DNA from: Bog-473 sp963764305 | GTDB lineage: Bacteria; Actinomycetota; Acidimicrobiia; Acidimicrobiales; RAAP-2 | NCBI GenBank assembly: GCA_963764305.1 | Contig: CAVXSD010000010.1 | Coordinates: forward strand, 124,001 to 188,000 | Length of the DNA stretch: 64,000 nucleotides | Direction: 5' to 3' | In this document: positions 1-7,955 of the stretch, in pieces | Layout: every line of letters begins with the position of its first letter | How positions within the stretch are numbered: position 1 is the stretch's first letter | Made by a program: the position numbers and the translations under genes | The notes under the pieces: generated by a model | The model's database searches: none | What the model saw: only the letters and a program-made list of their open reading frames with translations | Told to the model about the DNA's origin: nothing

Positions 1-2
1 CC

Positions 3-152
3 TGCCCTTTGGTGCCGGGGAAGCGCTACGAGGACTGGGACCTCGAGGACCCGACAGGGAGGTCGCTGGACGAGATCAGACACATCCGAGGGGTGGTCAA
101 GGGGCGGGTCGAGGCACTTCTGGACGAGATCCTCCCCGTGCTGCAGGCGTGA
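3..152 (+). CDS. Arsenate reductase-like (LMW phosphatase fold), 3' end only
   Basis: Only the last 49 residues and the stop are inside the window; the gene begins before base 1. The piece reads CPLVPGKRYEDWDLEDPTG and continues to a TGA at 150-152. This is the C-terminal part of ArsC-type arsenate reductases of the low-molecular-weight phosphatase fold, where the segment follows the last core strand and closes over the active site. The next gene ends in a very similar sequence (CPLVHGKHYEDWDLDDPSG), so the two look like tandem paralogues. The catalytic N-terminus cannot be seen, so activity cannot be judged. Confidence 0.75.
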   Translation, partial: CPLVPGKRYEDWDLEDPTGRSLDEIRHIRGVVKGRVEALLDEILPVLQA

Positions 153-300
153 CCTCCACGCCGCTCTTCGGGGAGCCGTGGCAACGACCATCGGTGGGTG
201 TCCGGTGCAGATGCCGTCGCAGAGGTCGAGCGGCGGGGAGGTCCAGTGTGTTTGGCCACCGTGAGGACGGGTGGGTGTTGTAAACGAAAGGGGAGGGTGC

Positions 301-940
301 ATGGATGACCTGGCAGTGATGACATCGGGTCAAAGGAGCGCACTGCACAACGTTGCCCGGGATCTCCACGACAAGTACGCGGGGGTGTTCGGAATCGAGA
401 CCGTCGAGGCCCTGGTTTTGGACGGTTTCGAAGAACTGTCCAAGACGGCAACCGTGACCCGATGGCTGGTGGTCAGCGCCCAGCGATTCGCCGAGCAGAG
501 GATCAAGGCGCTGATCCACGCCGAGGACCACTCCGCCAAGGTCCCGGGGGTGCTGTTCTTGTGCGTGCACAACGCCGGTCGTTCCCAAATGGCGTTGGGT
601 TGGTTCTCGCATCTCGCTCGGAGTCGAGCCATCGCGTGGTCGGGAGGCTCGTCGACGGGGTGCTCAGATCGATCACGCGGTGATAACGGCCATGGCGGAG
701 GTCGGGATCGACATCTCTCGGGAGTTCCCCAAGCCCTGGACCGACGAGTTCTTCGGCGCGGCCGATGTGGTCGTGACGATGGGGTGTGGTGACGCGTGCC
801 CGCTGGTGCACGGGAAGCATTACGAGGATTGGGACCTCGACGACCCGAGCGGCAGGTCGATCGACGAGATCCGACCCATCCGCGATGAGGTCAGGCGTAG
901 GGTCGAGACCCTGATCAGCCAACTCCTGCCGCCGTCTTAG
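301..940 (+). pseudogene. Arsenate reductase-like with N-terminal helical domain, frameshifted
   Basis: An N-terminal helical region of about 75 residues, as in actinobacterial ArsC proteins with a three-helix dimerisation domain, precedes the phosphatase-fold core. The active-site loop VLFLCVHNAGRSQMA carries the CX5R-type motif. ATG 301 is chosen because AAGGGGAGGG lies just before it; an upstream in-frame GTG at 271 lacks such a site. The frame breaks near 655-675 after AIAWSGGSS and resumes as AVITAMAEVGIDIS in the next frame, ending at 940. The net shift is +1. Both halves are well conserved, so this is either a very young pseudogene or a sequence error. The family reduces arsenate to arsenite with thioredoxin or mycothiol as electron source. 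Confidence 0.75.
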
Positions 941-1010
941 CCGGGCCCTCCGCAGCAGCCCGCCAGCCGGTCGAGCGGTACCCTGAGCGAACCTGAGGCA
1001 TGCTGGGGCC

Positions 1011-1664
1011 GTGAAGGACCCTGACCCCGCCGCCGGCGCCGTGTCCCGCGGCATGCGCGCCCTGCTGGCCCGCCGGGACGCCGCCCTGGCCACCGGTGCG
1101 GCGCCGGTGGGCTGGAAGATCGGCTTCAACACGCCGGCCATCCAGGAGCACTTCGGGCTGACCGAACCCGTCGTCGGCTACCTCACCGACGCCGGGGTGT
1201 CGCCCGACGGCGGCACCGTGCCGCTGGTGGGCTGGGGCGCCCCCGCCGTCGAAGTCGAGGTCGCCATCCGGGTGGGAGCCGGGGGTGCGGTCGCGGGGCT
1301 GGCGCCGGCCCTCGAGCTGGTCGATCTCGACATTTCGTTCGACGACATCGAACCGGTCCTGGCCGGCAACATCTGCCATCGCGGGGTGATCTTCGGAGAG
1401 GAGGTCCCCGGTGTGGACCCATGGGCCATGGTGGCGTCGGTGACACGGGCGGGCGACGTCGTCGCCGAGGGACGGCTTGTGGAGGACCCGGCCACGACCG
1501 TGACGTTCGTGCGGTCGTATCTCGCCGCCCACGGCGCGACACTCCGGGCCGGCGAAAGGATCATCGCCGGGTCCGTGGTAGCGCCGGTCGCCGTGGTTCC
1601 CGGCGACGAACTCAGCGTGTCGTTCGGGCCTCTGGGCCACCTGTCGGTCGGCTTCGGCGACTGA
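1011..1664 (+). CDS. 2-keto-4-pentenoate hydratase-like protein (FAH fold)
   Basis: 217 residues from a GTG start. The fold matches the MhpD/FAH superfamily: a substrate-site segment VGWKIGFNTPA (about 33-43), an acidic metal-ligand strand VEVEVAIRV (about 80-88) and an ALELVDLDISFDDIE segment. These enzymes hydrate or decarboxylate 2-oxo acids from meta-cleavage of aromatics using a divalent metal. No other aromatic-degradation gene lies beside it, so the substrate is unknown. It converges on the downstream Nudix gene with only 12 bases between the two stops. A TACCCT near 978 could be a -10 element, followed by a short leader with a GGGG stretch before the start. Confidence 0.8.
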   Translation: MKDPDPAAGAVSRGMRALLARRDAALATGAAPVGWKIGFNTPAIQEHFGLTEPVVGYLTDAGVSPDGGTVPLVGWGAPAVEVEVAIRVGAGGAVAGLAPALELVDLDISFDDIEPVLAGNICHRGVIFGEEVPGVDPWAMVASVTRAGDVVAEGRLVEDPATTVTFVRSYLAAHGATLRAGERIIAGSVVAPVAVVPGDELSVSFGPLGHLSVGFGD

Positions 1665-1676
1665 CGTCCGACGAGA

Positions 1677-2441
1677 TCAGATCCCCGCTCGCCCGGTCAG
1701 GACGATGGTCAGCAACTCGTAGAGCATGCGGGCCGTGGCGCCCCAGATCATCTCGCCCGCGACCTCGAAGAAGCGCACGGCGAACGCGTCGTCGTCGGTC
1801 CCCGGAATTGACCGCCCGGGGATCCTCCAACGCTCCTCGTGGAAGACCCCTGGCCCGGCCAGCTCGGCGAGCGAGACGTCGAAGGCCCGCTCCACCTCCG
1901 CTGGGCTGACCACCAGATTGGGGCGCTCCGCCACGGTGGCGACCACGGGCAGGATCAGCGAAGCCGAGACCATGGTCATGACGGGCTGGATCCAGCCGAC
2001 CGTCGTGACCCGGGCAGGGTCGAGGCCGACCTCCTCGTGCGCCTCGCGCAGTGCCGCCTCGGCCGGGCCCTCCCCGGCGTCGAGCCGTCCACCCGGGAAG
2101 CTGACTTCCCCTTTGTGGGTCCGCAGCCCGGAGGAGCGCCGGGTCAGGATGAGCCGGGTCTCACCCACTTCCTCGAAGAGCACGGCCAGGACAGCCGCAT
2201 TGATTCCCGGCATCGCCGGCGCGTTCGCCTCGTTGACCAGGACAGCGGGACCGAGCATCGCGTCCGCTCCGATGTCCTCGGGCACGGGGCCACGCTGACC
2301 CCGGGCGTCGAGGGCCTCGAGCACCCGGGCGATGCCGATCCCCGTGCGCTGCGGCGCCGGCAGGTCGTCCCACGGCGCCGGCGCGCCCGGTTCCCAGGTG
2401 GAGGGGCGCGGGATCACCTGGGGCGGCACCGGTCGAGGCAT
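1677..2441 (-). CDS. Nudix hydrolase, NudL/CoA pyrophosphatase-like
   Basis: 254 residues. The Nudix box reads GGRLDAGEGPAEAALREAHE followed by EVGL and has all catalytic glutamates. Directly before it, LILTRRSSGLRTHKGEVSFP matches the extra signature of the NudL/UPF0035 group, which cleaves coenzyme A and its thioesters to 3',5'-ADP and phosphopantetheine derivatives. ATG 2441 is preferred over GTG 2450 because a TAGCGT -10-like hexamer sits exactly seven bases upstream, as expected for a leaderless transcript. The roughly 70-residue N-terminal part is less characteristic. It is transcribed divergently from the methyltransferase at 2531. Confidence 0.85.
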   Translation of the reverse strand: MPRPVPPQVIPRPSTWEPGAPAPWDDLPAPQRTGIGIARVLEALDARGQRGPVPEDIGADAMLGPAVLVNEANAPAMPGINAAVLAVLFEEVGETRLILTRRSSGLRTHKGEVSFPGGRLDAGEGPAEAALREAHEEVGLDPARVTTVGWIQPVMTMVSASLILPVVATVAERPNLVVSPAEVERAFDVSLAELAGPGVFHEERWRIPGRSIPGTDDDAFAVRFFEVAGEMIWGATARMLYELLTIVLTGRAGI

Positions 2442-2448
2442 CTCTCTC

Positions 2449-2454
2449 ACGCTA
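2449..2454 (-). promoter_or_regulatory. -10 element of a probable leaderless promoter (Nudix gene)
   Basis: On the minus strand TAGCGT is followed by seven bases (GAGAGAG) and then ATG 2441. This places the expected transcription start on the A of the start codon. The same spacing recurs before four other genes here. No clear -35 box was recognised. Confidence 0.5.
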
Positions 2455-2530
2455 CCGTCGCCCCGTCGGGCTCCCGCCGGGGGCGACGGTCGTCCGGACG
2501 GGCCCGGCGCCTCGCTACGCTCTCGCTCCG

Positions 2531-3376
2531 ATGACGTCCCCGGGAGACCTGCAGGCGCAGGCCGACGCGCTGCACTGGTACCACACCATCGACCTCGGCA
2601 ACGGGGTCGTCACCAAGGGTGACAGCGCGCAGGAAGAGGGATCCGAGATCCTCCCCGACGTCAATGGTCGCAGCGTCCTCGACATCGGGGCGTGGGACGG
2701 GAAGTACTCGTTCCTGGCGGAGCGGGCCGGGGCGGCCCGCGTCGTCGCGCTCGACCACTACGCGTGGGGCGTCGACTTTGCCGCCCGCGGGGCCTACTGG
2801 GCCGAGTGCATCGACCGCGGCGTCTTCCCCGACCAGTCCCGCGACGAGACCGACTTCTGGCAACCCGAGCTGCCGGGGCGGCGCGGGTTCGAGCTGGCGG
2901 CCGCCGCGCTGGGGTCGAAGGTCGAGCCGCTGGTGGCCGACTTCCAGACCGTCGACCTCGACCAGGTGGGGCTGTTCGACGTCGTCCTCTACCTCGGCGT
3001 GCTCTACCACATGAAGGAGCCGCTGACCTGCCTCGAGCGCGTGCGCGCCGTCACCAAGGAGGTGGCCGTCATCGAGACCGAGGCGGTGCACCTGCAGGGG
3101 CACGAGGGCGACGTACTCCTGCAGTTCCACGCCGGCAGCTCCCTGCGCACCGACTTCGGGAACTGGTACGTGCCGACGATCGATGCGTTGCACAACCTCT
3201 GCCGCGCTGCCGGGTTCTCCGGGGTGCACACGGTTGTCGGTCCGCCCCCTCCACCGCCCGCAACGCCGGCCGGTCTGCGGATGCGCGCGGCGCGGCGGAT
3301 CGGTCGCATCCCCGCCCCGAAGCCGTCGGCGCCCAGCGCCAACTACCGCGCCGTCGTCCACGCCTTCGTGCACTAG
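2531..3376 (+). CDS. SAM-dependent methyltransferase, CmoB/DUF1698-like
   Basis: 281 residues. SAM-binding motif I is SVLDIGAWDGKYSFLAE (about 49-65), motif II is AARVVALDHYAWG, and the later LYLGVLYHMKEPLTCLERV (about 156-174) is typical of the CmoB/DUF1698 group. An N-terminal WYHTIDLGNGVVTKG segment is also usual there. CmoB works on tRNA wobble uridine, but many actinobacterial members act on small molecules or glycans, so the substrate is open. The tail (about 235-275) is proline- and arginine-rich and probably disordered. A TACGCT -10-like hexamer at 2516-2521 lies nine bases before the ATG. It stands alone between divergent and convergent neighbours. Confidence 0.8.
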   Translation: MTSPGDLQAQADALHWYHTIDLGNGVVTKGDSAQEEGSEILPDVNGRSVLDIGAWDGKYSFLAERAGAARVVALDHYAWGVDFAARGAYWAECIDRGVFPDQSRDETDFWQPELPGRRGFELAAAALGSKVEPLVADFQTVDLDQVGLFDVVLYLGVLYHMKEPLTCLERVRAVTKEVAVIETEAVHLQGHEGDVLLQFHAGSSLRTDFGNWYVPTIDALHNLCRAAGFSGVHTVVGPPPPPPATPAGLRMRAARRIGRIPAPKPSAPSANYRAVVHAFVH

Positions 3377-3600
3377 TCCGGACTGGTCGCAGCTCGACCC
3401 GGCTCGCCGGCATTGCTGGACCTCCAAAAGAGTTAGAGCGAGCCGTGTCAACCAACGTTGGCAACGTTGTGCCCGGTTCACGTCGCGACATGACCGTATG
3501 GCAACCCCGATCCCCGTTCGGTATGGGGCAGCACACACAGCGTGGGCCAGAGCCGAGTTCAGTGCCGCCTCGAAACACCGAGTCGAACCTGCAGAGGCCT

Positions 3601-3897
3601 TTACAAATTCGAGTTATTGACAATCTGAGCGATTTCCACAAAGTCGATTCTGGGGCTGACTCCGTAGAGGTCGGTGACTCGCTCGCGCAGCTCTTCCGAG
3701 AAGAACGCATCGGCAGCTTCTCTTGACTCCCAGACGTAGAAGTTCGTTGCGCGCTGCTGCTTCTCGTCGAAGGTGAAGAACTTGAAGCGCAAGCCCAGCA
3801 TTCCCTCGAACATCGCTCGTGCCTTGTCAGCCACGTTGACGACCCGATCGCGATCGAGGTCACCGTTGTACTCGAACGTCACGTTGACACCGATCAC
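3601..3897 (-). CDS. Small antibiotic-biosynthesis-monooxygenase/YdhR-like protein
   Basis: 98 residues. The start is GTG 3897, decided by AAAGGAG six bases upstream; longer in-frame extensions have no such site. The protein begins VIGVNVTFEYNGDLDRDRV and continues through FKFFTFDEKQQRATNFYVWE, a one-domain ferredoxin-like fold like YdhR and other ABM-type monooxygenases, which often dimerise. It is the last gene of a minus-strand run (methyltransferase, LLM oxidoreductase, GNAT) and starts 14 bases after the GNAT stop. A small-molecule oxidation role fits this context but is inferred. 3377-3600, beyond its 3' end, holds no gene; I see only a duplicated CAACGTTG at 3453-3469. Confidence 0.7.
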   Translation of the reverse strand: MIGVNVTFEYNGDLDRDRVVNVADKARAMFEGMLGLRFKFFTFDEKQQRATNFYVWESREAADAFFSEELRERVTDLYGVSPRIDFVEIAQIVNNSNL

Positions 3898-3911
3898 AGC
3901 CGCTCCTTTGT

Positions 3912-4643
3912 CTATGGGATCAGACCGCGCCAAACGGGGCATCCTGTGAGCAGGCACTCGCCCTCGAGCGACCCGATATGAACTTGCACATGACAGATGT
4001 CACATGCTCGGGTCACGGTTGCCTTCCCAGCCCGTTGAAGCGCCCTCAGGACCACGCCATTCTGAATGCGAACGTCAGCGGTCAGTGTATGCATGTCGAG
4101 ATGGGGGGCCACTTCAATGAGCAGTCCAAGGGCCGCTGTTCCGATACCTCTGTCGTGATACGCATCCTCGACTATGAGTGCCATGTCCCCACAGTGAGAT
4201 CCGGTTCGGTGCAGTTCGGCCAATCCGATCACTTCACCGTGTCTCTGAACGAGAAAGGCAAAATAGACATCACGGTTCGACAACACCTGATCCAGATATC
4301 CATCGGGAGCCTTCGAAATGGGACGGAAGAAGCGGTCGGAGAGGGATTTCGGGGAGCAGCGAGCCAGCATGGCTTCGATCGCTGGACCATCGCCTGGCGC
4401 TGCCCGCGCAAATGCAACGTCGGCAAGAGCAACGGCGTGGGACGATATGGCAACCGAGGTACTGGCCCCGCACTTTGCGGCTACATGCTCAGTCGGAAGT
4501 GTCGACTGTGCCGAGGGCAGGCAGAAGATTACCCGTGGATCGGAAGTACCAGCGAATGGACGGGTCTCGAGAACCCTCTGACCGGATCCAGAGCGGGTCG
4601 GTTCCGAATGCAGCCATTCCTGAATGCTTACGTTCGTGCTCAC
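3912..4643 (-). CDS. GNAT-family N-acetyltransferase
   Basis: 243 residues from GTG 4643. The acetyltransferase core lies in roughly residues 80-215: ALIVEDAYHDRGIGTAALG holds the acetyl-CoA loop in the form RGIGTA, preceded by the substrate-side strand EVIGLAELH. The first 75 residues are low in motifs and may be a separate segment. The start overlaps the LLM oxidoreductase stop by four bases (GTGA), which argues for translational coupling, and an AGGAGG lies 12 bases upstream. The substrate is unknown; the setting suggests acetylation of a small molecule together with oxidation and methylation by the neighbouring gene products. Confidence 0.75.
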   Translation of the reverse strand: MSTNVSIQEWLHSEPTRSGSGQRVLETRPFAGTSDPRVIFCLPSAQSTLPTEHVAAKCGASTSVAISSHAVALADVAFARAAPGDGPAIEAMLARCSPKSLSDRFFRPISKAPDGYLDQVLSNRDVYFAFLVQRHGEVIGLAELHRTGSHCGDMALIVEDAYHDRGIGTAALGLLIEVAPHLDMHTLTADVRIQNGVVLRALQRAGKATVTRACDICHVQVHIGSLEGECLLTGCPVWRGLIP

Positions 4644-5602
4644 AATCCCACTTGTCCTCCTGCGATCACCGGGTTTCGCGACGCTGTGAGCAGCTTTCGG
4701 AGCTCGCCGACCGCGGCAATCGCGCCCTTGGTGTCTTCGCCGCATGGGATCACGTTGAACGATGTGCAGCCGGCTTCGATGTAGGGGCTCAGGAACTCTG
4801 CGACCTGCTCGGGCGTGCCGTGAGGGGAATAGTGCTCGAACGGCTCGAACGGGATCTGGTAGAACGCTTGCATCTGTCGGGCCAGTGGCTCGCGTGCGGC
4901 CTCACGCGTGGGACCAAGACCACACCAGACGTTGAGCGAGTGCTCGAAGCAGCTTGGGTCTCTGCCCGCCTCCGCAGCCTCGCGGGCAATCTGGTCGCGC
5001 ACCGTGGCATATCGACGTGGAGAGACCCAGATCCCGAGCCAGCCGTCACCGAGCCTCGCCGCTCGGCTGACCGCCGCGTTTGATCGTCCGCCCACGATGA
5101 TGGGTATCCGCGGCGATGGCACGGGCACGATCAGCGTGTCGCGTAGCGAAAAGAACTCGCCGTCGAAAGTGAGCGGCGTGCCGTCGGCCAGCCCGCGCAG
5201 GATCCGAAGGCTTTCATCCATCCTGCGTCCGCGTGTCTTCGGGTCCACACCGCAGCTCTCGATCTCATGGGGGTCCTCGCCGCCAAGTCCGACACCGAGC
5301 GTGAGCCGACCGGGCGCGAGCTGCGAGAGCGTTGCCAGCTGGCGGGCGACGGGAACCGGGTGGCGCAACGGCAGCAGGTAGAGCCCGACATAGACCGGCA
5401 GCTCCGCTTGGGCAGCGAGCAGGGAGGCCGCTGCGATCAGCCCGTCCGAGCCAGCCCCGACGAAGAAGCTCACGTGATCGCCGACGCAGAGGTGGTCGAG
5501 GTCCTCGTCGGCAACACATCGAAGGATCGCATCCAGTTCCGCTGGGCCGCCGTTGAGCGCAACGGCCGGAGGGAAGAGCCCGACACGGACGCTCGCCATC
5601 AT
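4640..5602 (-). CDS. LLM-class F420-dependent oxidoreductase
   Basis: 320 residues, the usual length for the luciferase-like monooxygenase family in actinobacteria. Family features are HLCVGDHVSFFVGAGSDG near residue 37, the LTLGVGLGGEDPHEIESCGV segment near 100, and IPIIVGGRSNAAVSRAARLG near 170. These TIM-barrel enzymes use deazaflavin F420 or FMN for hydride transfer or monooxygenation of small molecules. The ATG overlaps the upstream methyltransferase stop by four bases (ATGA), and its own stop overlaps the GNAT start by four bases. Substrate unknown. Confidence 0.85.
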   Translation of the reverse strand: MMASVRVGLFPPAVALNGGPAELDAILRCVADEDLDHLCVGDHVSFFVGAGSDGLIAAASLLAAQAELPVYVGLYLLPLRHPVPVARQLATLSQLAPGRLTLGVGLGGEDPHEIESCGVDPKTRGRRMDESLRILRGLADGTPLTFDGEFFSLRDTLIVPVPSPRIPIIVGGRSNAAVSRAARLGDGWLGIWVSPRRYATVRDQIAREAAEAGRDPSCFEHSLNVWCGLGPTREAAREPLARQMQAFYQIPFEPFEHYSPHGTPEQVAEFLSPYIEAGCTSFNVIPCGEDTKGAIAAVGELRKLLTASRNPVIAGGQVGL

Positions 5603-6333
5603 GGCTCTGACCTTTTCGCATCGGCCAGCTGTGCTCGGCCGACGACTGACCCAATATCAGCCATTCCGTTGCTTCGGAGCTGTGCCCGGCCGATGATGAG
5701 CGGTCGCACGATCGGCGGCATTGCCGGCCATGGCGCGTCGCGTATGTCTGCGAGCTCAAGTCCGCAGGTCACGATCAGCTCCGCGGTGGCGCGGTTGCAG
5801 CGACAGCCTCGCGCAAAGCGACACCACGGCTTGTCCAGCCGGTCCTGCCAATGGGCGAGCGGCGGCGAGTCGGAACGGACGTGTTCGATGAAGAGCAGCT
5901 GTCCGTCGGGGCGCAACACACGGGCGATCTCTCGGAGGGCGAGATCGGGAGAGGTGACCGTGCACAACACCAGGCTTGAGACCACGGTGTCGACCGATCG
6001 ATCGGCGAACGGCAACCGCTCCGCTGGCGCGTCGACAATCCGCGCCCGGATCTGAGAGCGGCTCAGCCGCCTTTCGAGGCGGGCACGCATCGCGACGTCT
6101 GGCTCCGCCAGGACCAACTCATCGAGGTCATCGGGATAGTGCGGCAGGTTCAGGCCGGTGCCACTGCCAATGTCCACCGTGCACCCGCGCGCCTGGCCGA
6201 GCAGTTCCCTACGGTGTGCGCGCAACCCGGCCCGCTCGCCGACCCACAGGAATGGGTCATAGAGAGCCGCGAATGCGTGTGCCCAGGCGGACGAGCCGCC
6301 CATTGGTGTGACTTGCGTGATGTCGTCGTTCAC
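5599..6333 (-). CDS. Class I SAM-dependent methyltransferase (UbiE-like)
   Basis: About 244 residues. Motif I is CTVDIGSGTGLNLPHYP, the acidic motif II is ELVLAEPDVAMRARLE, and DRSVDTVVSSLVLCTV precedes the post-I strand. The C-terminal part PWPAMPPIVRPLIIGRAQL resembles UbiE-like proteins of the Methyltransf_11 group. The start is uncertain: GTG 6333 is used because the longer reading frame would reach back to 6411 and cover the hairpin at 6378-6402. It is coupled to the LLM gene by a four-base overlap. It is probably part of the unit headed by the LuxR-type regulator, although the hairpin lies between them. Confidence 0.75.
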   Translation of the reverse strand: MNDDITQVTPMGGSSAWAHAFAALYDPFLWVGERAGLRAHRRELLGQARGCTVDIGSGTGLNLPHYPDDLDELVLAEPDVAMRARLERRLSRSQIRARIVDAPAERLPFADRSVDTVVSSLVLCTVTSPDLALREIARVLRPDGQLLFIEHVRSDSPPLAHWQDRLDKPWCRFARGCRCNRATAELIVTCGLELADIRDAPWPAMPPIVRPLIIGRAQLRSNGMADIGSVVGRAQLADAKRSEP

Positions 6334-6377
6334 AAGAGTGAGTATCAAGGCACCACGTCGAGACCGCATCGCTCTCC

Positions 6378-6402
6378 CGGGCCATCTCAAAAAAATGGCC
6401 CG
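6378..6402 (-). repeat. Stem-loop between the LuxR-hydrolase gene and the methyltransferase
   Basis: An eight-base perfect stem (CGGGCCAT with ATGGCCCG) has a nine-base loop rich in A on the plus strand, U in the minus transcript. It starts 15 bases after the regulator stop. It lacks a U-tract after the stem, so it could be a weak terminator, an attenuator or an RNA-stability hairpin that separates expression of the regulator from the genes below it. Confidence 0.5.
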
Positions 6403-6417
6403 TTTGGGCAATCGGCC

Positions 6418-7458
6418 TCAGAGCAAGCCCAGGCGCGCTGCCTCGGCGACCGCCGCCGCGCGAGAACTACGGCCGAGCTTGTGGCGGATGTTGGCGACGT
6501 GGCGGTGCACGGTGTGGTAACTCACGACCAGCAGCTCGGCGATTTCCTGGTCGCTCAACCCCGCCGCGACCAAGGCCAGCACCTCGCGCTCTCGGCCCGA
6601 GAGCAGGACCGCCGCAGGCTCCCCGGAAACGCGGCCCGGAGCTTCGGGCGCGAGCACCGATCGCAAGGCGCGTGCCACCGACTGCGCATCCCCAGCCCAC
6701 GGGAAGTGGGCGCTGCCGTCGAGCGGTATGAGCGTCGCCCCCGGGATCGCCGCCGCTAGGTCTCGGCCGAGGTCGTAGGGGATGGCGCGGTCGCCACGAC
6801 GATGCACGACCAGCGTTGGAGCACGTACCTTTGCCAACTCGGTTCGAACGTCGTTTCGATAGATGAGGTCAAGTAACCTGGCCGCGGTCTCTGGGCTCGC
6901 CGCTGCGCGCTGATAGCGCGCCAGACGTTCCTGCTCGACGCTGGTGGCTTCACCCAAGAAGAGGTCGGCTAGCACCCGCGACCCCAGTCCCCAGTGCGAG
7001 CGCACGGTGGAAAGAATGGCCTCGCGCACCTCGGGAGACGTGATCGAGGGCCCATCAGCGTACGCGCCGTAGAGCACCAGACGATTGACCCGTTCAGGGA
7101 AGCGAGCGGCAAACGCGATTGCCACGCAACCGCCCGATGAGCCGCCGACTAAGACGACCTTCTCCAAGCCGAGATCGTCGAGCACAGCACGCAGCAATGC
7201 AACCTCACCGTCAAGCGTCAGATCCACGTCCCGCACATCACGATCGGACATTCCGACGCCAAGTCGGTCATAACGCACGAAGGTGTAGCCCTGGCCTACC
7301 GATTCCCAGAGCTGCCGAAACGCCTGATCCTCCCAATCAAGCTCCAAGTGACTGACCCACCATGCCGGCGTGACCAGCGGCGGCCCGTCGCCGGTCACCG
7401 TGTAAGCGATGCGATGACCGGCGAATGGCAGGAACCGGATCTCTGGCCCTAGGGTCAT
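6418..7458 (-). CDS. Alpha/beta-hydrolase fused to a LuxR-type DNA-binding domain
   Basis: 346 residues. Residues 8-265 form an alpha/beta-hydrolase with an intact triad: nucleophile Ser107 in VGGSSGG, Asp223 in HRRGDRAIP and His251 in DGSAHFPW. Residues 286-346 are a LuxR/GerE helix-turn-helix (LSGREREVLALVAAGLSDQE, then TVHRHVANIRHKLGR). This reads as a one-component regulator whose hydrolase-fold domain senses, and may turn over, its ligand. ATG 7458 is chosen because a TACTCT -10-like hexamer lies exactly seven bases upstream and the longer frame adds only an arginine-rich shadow. It is first in the minus-strand run ending at 3601, which makes that run its likely target. Confidence 0.85.
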   Translation of the reverse strand: MTLGPEIRFLPFAGHRIAYTVTGDGPPLVTPAWWVSHLELDWEDQAFRQLWESVGQGYTFVRYDRLGVGMSDRDVRDVDLTLDGEVALLRAVLDDLGLEKVVLVGGSSGGCVAIAFAARFPERVNRLVLYGAYADGPSITSPEVREAILSTVRSHWGLGSRVLADLFLGEATSVEQERLARYQRAAASPETAARLLDLIYRNDVRTELAKVRAPTLVVHRRGDRAIPYDLGRDLAAAIPGATLIPLDGSAHFPWAGDAQSVARALRSVLAPEAPGRVSGEPAAVLLSGREREVLALVAAGLSDQEIAELLVVSYHTVHRHVANIRHKLGRSSRAAAVAEAARLGLL

Positions 7459-7465
7459 CACCGCG

Positions 7466-7471
7466 AGAGTA
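7466..7471 (-). promoter_or_regulatory. -10 element of a probable leaderless promoter (LuxR-hydrolase gene)
   Basis: TACTCT on the minus strand, then CGCGGTG (seven bases), then ATG 7458. Spacing is identical to that at 2449, 21071, 56293 and 63546. Confidence 0.5.
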
Positions 7472-7955
7472 CCGTCGCTCCGGTCCCCGGTCAGATGTGG
7501 GAACCTTCGACCTGAAACCCGAAGATCACGTGTCACGCCTCCGGTCCCCCGAGCATCTGGCGCTACGACCTGGCCCCGCTCGGCCCGTCCGAGACCGAGG
7601 TCAGGCTGTCTTACGATTGGTCGGCTGTGCCCGAGGACGTGCGCCAAACACGGCCAAGGTTCCCACCTTTCCCCTCCGATCACCTGGGCAACTCATTGAC
7701 GCACCTCGCCGAGCTCGTCCTCGCCTGAGCGCGCACGGCTCACCATGCGGCTGCGCACACGCGACGACGCTGCTTGGACCTCGAGCTCCTCGACGAGCAC
7801 GAGGGAGGCACGACGATGTTGGGCTACGGGCCGTAGGCGCACCCAGACCCCACGGGCCCACTGGCCCGTTCTGCGCGTCCGGGGGCAAACTCAGCCTGGG
7901 GTATCAGCGTCGCCGGGCCCGAGCGCTGCCTGTCACCTATCTGTACGATCGTCCT
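7472..7955 (+). other. Intergenic region without a recognised gene
   Basis: 484 bases lie between the divergent LuxR-hydrolase and esterase genes. The plus-strand frame stays open through it and into the esterase, but its translation is arginine- and proline-rich with no family resemblance. I read it as non-coding or decayed sequence that should hold promoters and operators for both flanking genes. No clear operator palindrome was seen. Confidence 0.5.

Noticed and set aside
3560..3600. A tRNA-like T-arm (GGTTCGACTC on the minus strand)
   Set aside because: The flanking bases do not form a T-stem, and no anticodon or acceptor stem could be built around it.
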